Source: Methylobacterium sp. (GTDB lineage: Bacteria; Pseudomonadota; Alphaproteobacteria; Rhizobiales; Beijerinckiaceae). From it: a stretch of 9,584 nt of DNA. Under the pieces are notes generated by a model. That model was not told the DNA's origin and did not search any database. It was given only the letters and a program-made list of their open reading frames with translations. Positions 5,577-9,584 of this stretch are shown here, one piece after another. Every line of letters begins with the position of its first letter. The stretch's first letter is position 1. The DNA is taken from assembly GCA_021154065.1 (NCBI GenBank), contig JAJKJG010000164.1:1-9584 (forward strand), written 5' to 3'. Position numbers and translations under genes: made by a program.

Positions 5577-6014
5577 ATGTCCCACCTCGCCGAATACGCC
5601 GGCCTGTTCTTCGCCGCACTGCTTTCGGCGACGATCCTGCCGTTTCAGTCGGAGGTGGTGCTGTTCGGGATGCTGCTCACGCATCATTACAGCGCCTTGG
5701 CGCTGGTTCTGGTCGCGAGCCTCGGTAACATCCTCGGCTCGTGCCTGAACTGGCTCATGGGGCGCTTCCTCGCCCGCTTCGAGGACCGGCCCTGGTTCCC
5801 GCTCCGGCGCGACAAGATCGAGAAGGCAGAAGGCTGGTACCACCGCTACGGGCGCTGGACGCTGCTCCTGAGCTGGGCCCCGGTGATCGGCGACCCGCTG
5901 ACCATCGTCGCCGGCGTGCTGCGCGAGCCGTTCCCGGTGTTCCTGGCGCTCGTCTCGATCGCGAAGATCGGCCGCTACCTCGCGGTCGCCGGGATCGCGA
6001 AGGAATGGTTCTAA
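5577..6014 (+). CDS. YqaA/DedA-family (SNARE-associated) small membrane protein
   Basis: An inner-membrane protein of 145 aa from the YqaA branch of the DedA/VTT superfamily. Members of the superfamily are linked to lipid scrambling or flipping and membrane homeostasis; the role of the short YqaA branch is not settled. Family landmarks are ILPFQSEVVLFGML (20-33) with E26, LGNILGSCLNWLMGRFL (49-65), and RYGRWTLLLSWAPVIGDPLTIVAG (90-113). The protein has about four hydrophobic segments: 8-34, 39-61, 94-115 and 119-141. At 145 aa it is shorter than full DedA proteins (about 200 aa) but normal for YqaA. An in-frame TAG at 5562-5564 fixes ATG 5577 as the first start codon. The ribosome binding site is poor. 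It is 50 bp downstream of the aldehyde dehydrogenase and probably transcribed with it, though a functional link is not obvious. Confidence 0.88.
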   Translation: MSHLAEYAGLFFAALLSATILPFQSEVVLFGMLLTHHYSALALVLVASLGNILGSCLNWLMGRFLARFEDRPWFPLRRDKIEKAEGWYHRYGRWTLLLSWAPVIGDPLTIVAGVLREPFPVFLALVSIAKIGRYLAVAGIAKEWF

Positions 6015-6115
6015 CGTCCATCGACCGGGGAGGCTGCGAGCTCGGCTGCGTTGTCTTGCAGCGGCCGCGGGACTAGGCAGGGTCCAACCCGCCGCGCGCG
6101 GAAAGGTTCGCTTCA

Positions 6116-7279
6116 ATGGCGCTCGACCGCGACACGCTCGCCCAGCTCCTCGACACGGTCGAGCGCTTCGTGACCGAGCGCCTGCGGCCGCTCGAGGAGC
6201 GCGTCGCCGAGGAGGACCGCATCCCGCCCGAGATCGTCGCCGAGATGCGCGCTCTCGGCCTCTTCGGCCTGTCGATCCCGGAGGAGTATGGCGGCCTCGG
6301 GCTGACCATGTCCGAGGAGGCGCAGGTCGCCTTCCGGCTTGGGGGGACCTCGCCCGCCTTCCGCTCGCTCGTCGGCACCAACAACGGCATCGGCTCGCAA
6401 GGCATTGTCATCGACGGCACGGCCGAGCAGAAGGCGCATTGGCTGCCGCGCATGGCGTCGGGCGAGATCGTCGGCTCGTTCTGCCTGACCGAGCCCGAGG
6501 CCGGCTCCGACGCCGGCTCGCTCAGGACGAGCGCCCGGCGCGACGGCAACGACGCCTATGTCATCACCGGCACCAAGCGCTTCATCACCAATGCGCCGTC
6601 GGCCGGGCTCTTCACGGTCTTTGCCCGCACCGACCCGCAAAGCACCGACGCGCGCGGCGTCAGCGCTTTCCTGGTCGCGGCGCAAACGCCGGGGATCGCG
6701 CTCGGCGCGCCCGACAGGAAGATGGGCCAGAAGGGCGCGCAGACCTGCGACGTGATCTTCGAGGAGGTGCGCGTGCCGGCCGACGCCATCATCGGCGGCC
6801 CGGCACGCGAGGGGCAGGGCTTCAAGACGGCGATGAAGGTGCTCGACCGCGGGCGCCTCCACATCAGCGCCGTGTGCGTCGGCGTCGCCGAGCGCCTGAT
6901 CGACGACGCGCTGCGTTACGCGATCGAGAGGAAGCAGTTCGGGCAGGCCATCGCCGAGTTCCAGCTCGTGCAGGCGATGCTCGCCGATTCCAAGGCCGAG
7001 GCCTATGCGTCGCGCTGCATGGTCGAGGAGACGGCGCGGCGCAAGGACGAGGGCCGCAACGTCTCGACCGAGGCGGCATGCGCCAAGATGTTCGCGTCCG
7101 AGATGGTCGGCCGCGTCGCCGACCGCGCGGTGCAGATCCACGGCGGCGCCGGCTACGTCGCCGATTACGGCGTCGAGCGCTTCTATCGCGACGTGCGCCT
7201 GTTCCGCATCTACGAGGGCACGACGCAGATCCAGCAGCTCGTCATCGCCCGCGCCATGATCAAGGAGGCGCGAGGGTGA
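6116..7279 (+). CDS. Acyl-CoA dehydrogenase
   Basis: An FAD-dependent enzyme, 387 aa, the normal size for the family, that forms a 2,3-double bond in an acyl-CoA and passes electrons to electron-transfer flavoprotein. Signature 1 is present as CLTEPEAGSD (123-132). DRGR(L) at 244-248 and ERKQFGQAIAEFQ (271-283) match the C-terminal helical domain. QIHGGAGYVADYGVERFYRD (340-359) and IYEGTTQIQ (365-373) match signature 2, with E367 in the usual catalytic-base position. ATG 6116 is preceded by GGAAAGG about nine bases upstream. The gap to the YqaA-family gene is 101 bp, so it probably starts a new transcript. Its end overlaps the acyl-CoA synthetase start by 4 bp, making the two a functional pair. 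The chain length or ring structure of the substrate cannot be read from the sequence; no hydratase, thiolase or ETF gene is in the window. Confidence 0.95.
   Translation: MALDRDTLAQLLDTVERFVTERLRPLEERVAEEDRIPPEIVAEMRALGLFGLSIPEEYGGLGLTMSEEAQVAFRLGGTSPAFRSLVGTNNGIGSQGIVIDGTAEQKAHWLPRMASGEIVGSFCLTEPEAGSDAGSLRTSARRDGNDAYVITGTKRFITNAPSAGLFTVFARTDPQSTDARGVSAFLVAAQTPGIALGAPDRKMGQKGAQTCDVIFEEVRVPADAIIGGPAREGQGFKTAMKVLDRGRLHISAVCVGVAERLIDDALRYAIERKQFGQAIAEFQLVQAMLADSKAEAYASRCMVEETARRKDEGRNVSTEAACAKMFASEMVGRVADRAVQIHGGAGYVADYGVERFYRDVRLFRIYEGTTQIQQLVIARAMIKEARG
7262..7268 (+). promoter_or_regulatory. Strong Shine-Dalgarno site deciding the GTG start of the synthetase
   Basis: AAGGAGG lies inside the last codons of the acyl-CoA dehydrogenase gene, exactly seven bases before GTG 7276. 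It is the best ribosome binding site in the window and supports the GTG over the much earlier ATG (6439) of the same open frame, which runs inside the dehydrogenase gene. Confidence 0.85.
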
Positions 7280-8841
7280 CGACGGCGGAGCCTGCCTTCG
7301 ATCTCGACTTCTTGCCGCGCGGCATCCACGACCTCGTCGACCGCCACGCGGCGGCGGCCCCGGATGCGCTCGCGCTGATCGATCATGATGGGCGCTGTCT
7401 GACCTGGCACGCGTTTCGCGGCGCGGTGGACGTCATGGAGGGGCACCTGCGCGAGGCCGGCGTGCGCGGCGGCGACCGCGTGCTCGTCGTGCTCGAGAAC
7501 AGTGTCACCGCCGTCGCGGCCCTGATGGCGGCAAGCCGGCTCGAGGCCTGGGCGGCGCTCGTCAACGCGCGGCTCGCGGCGCCGGAGCTCGCGCGAATCC
7601 GCGCCCATTGCGAGCCGCGCGCCATCGTCTTCACGACTGGCGCCTCGGCAGAGGCGGCGCGGCATGCCGCCGACGTAGACGCGCCGCCGATCGACGATAA
7701 TCGCGTCGGCTCCTTCGCGATCGCCGGGCATCTGCCTGCGACACCCGAGCCCGTGGAGGAATCGAACGCCGCGCAGGTCGCGGCGATGATCTATACCTCG
7801 GGCACGACCGGCAACCCGAAAGGCGTGATGCTGACGCATCGCAACGTGCTCTTCGTCGCGGTCGTCTCCGGCGCCGCGCGGGCGCTTGGCGCCGACGACC
7901 TCGTCTACGCCGTGCTGCCGCTGAGCCACGTCTTCGGGCTCGCCTCGACCTGCCTCGGCACGATCAACGCCGGCGGGGCCTTGCGGCTCGTCAACCGCTT
8001 CGATCCGGCGCATCTCGCCGAGGCCCTGCGCGGCGGCGTCACCGTGTTCCAGGGCGTGCCGGCGATGTACGCGCGCCTGCTCGAGCACCTCGACCATCGC
8101 GGCGAAGCGCTCGTCGCGCCGCGCCTGCGCTACATGTCCGCCGGCGGCGCGCCGCTCGATCTCGACTGGAAGCGGCGCATCGAGGCGCGCTTCGGGCGCA
8201 CGCTCAACAACGGCTACGGCCTCACCGAGGCGTCGCCGACGGTCGCCCAGACCCGCATCGACGACCCGCGCGACGACGACTCGATCGGTCCGGCGCTGCC
8301 CGGGGTCGAGATCCGCTTCGTCGATCCGGACGGGCGCGACGTGGCGGAAGGCGAGGTCGGCGAGGCTTGGGTCCGCGGGCCGAACGTCATGAAGGGCTAC
8401 TATCGCGATCCGGCGGCGACCGCTGCGACGATCACCCCGGACGGCTGGCTTCGCACCGGCGATCTCGGCCGCCGCGAGCCCGACGGCAACCTGTTTCTCG
8501 TCGGGCGCGTCAAGGAGCTCATCATCCGCTCCGGCTTCAACGTCTATCCGCCGGAGGTCGAGACCGCGCTCAACGCCCATCCCGACGTCGTGCAGTCGGC
8601 GGTCGTCGGGCGCCGCATCTCCGGCAACGAGGAGGTCATCGCCTTCGTCGAAACGATGCCGGGTTCGGCCGTCGACGAGGCGGCGCTGAAGGCGTTCGTG
8701 CGCGATCGGCTTGCGCCCTACAAGCGGCCGCAGCATATCCTGATCATGGCGCGCATGCCGGCGAGCGCCACCGGCAAGGTGCAGAAGCACGCGCTGGCGG
8801 CCCTCGCCGACGAGCTGATCGCCAGGAAAGCCGTCGCCTGA
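7276..8841 (+). CDS. AMP-forming acyl-CoA synthetase (class I adenylate-forming enzyme)
   Basis: A 521-aa enzyme that activates a carboxylic acid with ATP to an acyl-adenylate and then to the CoA thioester. The nucleotide loop is YTSGTTGNPKG (173-183). YGLTEAS (314-320) matches the A5 motif, GWLRTGDLG (390-398) carries the ribose-binding D396, and GRVKELIIRSGFNVYPPEVE (410-429) is the hinge to the C-terminal domain. The catalytic lysine is K501 in ATGKVQ. All essential residues are therefore present. The sequence looks like medium/long-chain (FadD/CaiC-like) rather than acetyl-CoA synthetases, which are over 600 aa. Start is GTG 7276, overlapping the dehydrogenase stop as GTGA, with AAGGAGG seven bases upstream; this implies translational coupling and matched amounts of the two enzymes. 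The open frame extends upstream to 6439, but that part is a shadow of the dehydrogenase gene. The acid substrate is unknown. Confidence 0.94.
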   Translation: MTTAEPAFDLDFLPRGIHDLVDRHAAAAPDALALIDHDGRCLTWHAFRGAVDVMEGHLREAGVRGGDRVLVVLENSVTAVAALMAASRLEAWAALVNARLAAPELARIRAHCEPRAIVFTTGASAEAARHAADVDAPPIDDNRVGSFAIAGHLPATPEPVEESNAAQVAAMIYTSGTTGNPKGVMLTHRNVLFVAVVSGAARALGADDLVYAVLPLSHVFGLASTCLGTINAGGALRLVNRFDPAHLAEALRGGVTVFQGVPAMYARLLEHLDHRGEALVAPRLRYMSAGGAPLDLDWKRRIEARFGRTLNNGYGLTEASPTVAQTRIDDPRDDDSIGPALPGVEIRFVDPDGRDVAEGEVGEAWVRGPNVMKGYYRDPAATAATITPDGWLRTGDLGRREPDGNLFLVGRVKELIIRSGFNVYPPEVETALNAHPDVVQSAVVGRRISGNEEVIAFVETMPGSAVDEAALKAFVRDRLAPYKRPQHILIMARMPASATGKVQKHALAALADELIARKAVA

Positions 8842-9071
8842 CTCGAGCGACGTGCTTCCCGCTCGCAATCGCGGCCGAGCGTCCCCATATGCAAATTGCT
8901 ACGCTCGCCGGCGTGAAGCTCCGCGTGGAACCTCGCCGGCCGTAAGAGCGTTCTCAAGAGGATCGCGCCACCGGGATGTTCGCCCCGGCTGATCCAGCAA
9001 CGATTTTAGAGCTTCCTCCCCGGACGTTTGCTCCGTCCGAACACGCTGTCGCGTCAACGCAAGGATGGCCC
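8842..9071. other. Intergenic region with small hairpins before the glycosyltransferase gene
   Basis: This 230-bp gap holds three weak structures. CGAGCG (8844-8849) pairs with CGCTCG (8860-8865) just after the synthetase stop. CTCGCCGGC is repeated directly at 8904-8912 and 8932-8940, and its GCCGGC cores can also pair. CGGACG (9021-9026) pairs with CGTCCG (9034-9039). None has a T-tract on the plus strand, so none is a clear intrinsic terminator. Relatively AT-rich patches at about 8886-8900 and 9001-9010 might hold a promoter for the next gene, but no good -35/-10 pair was found. Confidence 0.4.
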
Positions 9072-9584
9072 ATGGAAGAGCGTTCGCCTGCCCGTTCGCC
9101 CGTCTCTTTTGCATCCGGCTACGCCGACGCTCCCGCCCCATTGCTCGTCTGCTTCTCCCATCTCCGCTGGGACTTCGTCTGGCAGCGCCCGCAGCACCTG
9201 TTGAGCCGCGCCGCCAAGCATTATCGCGTGCTGCAGATCGAAGAGCCGCTCTTCGAGAAGGGCGCGAGGCCGCGCATGGACGTGTCGAAACGTCCCGGCG
9301 GCATTGCCATCGCGACGCCGGTCTTGCCCGAGGGCTTGAGCGAGCGCGACGTGACCGCGTGGCAGCGCCGCCTGATCGACCGCCTTCTCGCCCGCGAGCC
9401 TGAATCGCCGCGCATCCTCTGGTATTACACGCCGATGGCGATGGCGTTCACGAGCCATCTCGAATGCGATCTGTGCGTCTACGACAACATGGACGAGCTT
9501 TCGCTTTTCCGTGGTGCGTCGCAGGAACTGCTCGACCTGGAGAATGCTCTCTTCGCCCGCTGCTATCTGGTCTTCACGGGCGGC
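9072..9584 (+). CDS. Glycosyltransferase family protein, N-terminal part (cut by window edge)
   Basis: An open frame of 171 codons runs without a stop to the right edge, so only the N-terminal part is seen. ATG 9072 has AAGGA (9061-9065) six bases upstream; ATG 9065 belongs to another frame. There is a poorly conserved head of about 23 residues, then LLVCFSHLRWDFVWQRPQHL (24-43), a block I recognise from GT4/TuaH-like glycosyltransferases of the GT-B fold. WYYTPMAM (117-124) and VYDNMDELSLFRGA (136-149) follow, also typical of this group. Such enzymes transfer sugars from nucleotide-sugar donors in surface polysaccharide or glycolipid synthesis; the donor-binding C-terminal domain is outside the window, so neither donor nor acceptor can be given. 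Homologues fused to UDP-galactopyranose mutase are, as I recall, found in related bacteria, which cannot be tested here. It is probably a separate unit from the acyl-CoA genes. Confidence 0.85.
   Translation, partial: MEERSPARSPVSFASGYADAPAPLLVCFSHLRWDFVWQRPQHLLSRAAKHYRVLQIEEPLFEKGARPRMDVSKRPGGIAIATPVLPEGLSERDVTAWQRRLIDRLLAREPESPRILWYYTPMAMAFTSHLECDLCVYDNMDELSLFRGASQELLDLENALFARCYLVFTGG

Noticed and set aside
3634..5619. 661-codon minus-strand open frame opposite the aldehyde dehydrogenase
   Set aside because: Its Arg/Gly/Ala/Asp-rich translation has no domain, and it is exactly antisense to a gene with complete catalytic motifs. Such frames are expected where GC at third positions is very high.
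6439..8841. An 800-aa reading that would fuse extra sequence to the synthetase
   Set aside because: The first 279 codons lie out of frame inside the acyl-CoA dehydrogenase and are Arg-rich nonsense; GTG 7276 with AAGGAGG at seven bases is the real start.
7210..8868. 552-codon minus-strand open frame opposite the acyl-CoA synthetase
   Set aside because: It is a low-complexity antisense shadow of a gene whose adenylation motifs are intact on the plus strand.
8842..9071. Small genes in the gap before the glycosyltransferase
   Set aside because: Short open frames there have no ribosome site or recognisable domain and overlap the flanking genes in antisense.

Overview
The window looks like chromosome from a high-GC alphaproteobacterium, most likely Hyphomicrobiales (Rhizobiales). 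This rests on the strong G/C third-position bias, the gene repertoire and the style of the proteins; no rRNA, tRNA or other taxonomic marker is present, so it is inference. I see eight confident protein-coding genes (one cut by the right edge) and one doubtful small ORF. I found no insertion sequence, CRISPR array, tRNA, rRNA or phage gene.

Left part (1-2364, minus strand): two genes of a CUT1-type carbohydrate ABC importer. A secreted solute-binding protein (997-2364) is transcribed first, then a MalF-like permease (59-934). A perfect 11-bp hairpin lies in the 62-bp gap between them. The second permease and the ATPase are not in the window and would be expected beyond the left edge. Divergent from the importer, across a 217-bp control region, is an RraA-like / HMG-CHA-type aldolase family gene (2582-3232, plus). 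Importer and aldolase may form one uptake-and-breakdown unit for an unidentified carbon source.

Middle part (3240-6014): a small secreted RlpA-like double-psi beta-barrel protein (3240-3599, minus) converges on the aldolase gene with only 7 bp between the stop codons. The next 355 bp (3600-3954) are clearly less GC-rich than the genes around them and hold only a doubtful 92-codon ORF, which overlaps the next start by ATGA. Then come an aldehyde dehydrogenase related to 1-pyrroline-5-carboxylate dehydrogenases (3955-5526) and, 50 bp on, a small YqaA/DedA-family membrane protein (5577-6014).

Right part (6116-9584, plus): an acyl-CoA dehydrogenase (6116-7279) and an AMP-forming acyl-CoA synthetase (7276-8841) overlap by 4 bp (GTGA), with an excellent ribosome binding site inside the end of the first gene. 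Together they would activate a carboxylic acid to its CoA thioester and desaturate it; the acid is unknown. After a 230-bp gap begins a glycosyltransferase-like gene (9072 to the edge), unrelated in function and without its C-terminal half.

Overall this is mostly ordinary metabolic chromosome. The points most worth a second look are the coupled synthetase/dehydrogenase pair, the importer-aldolase divergon with its repeats and intercistronic hairpin, and the low-GC island before the aldehyde dehydrogenase. I see no convincing evidence of a wholly new system.
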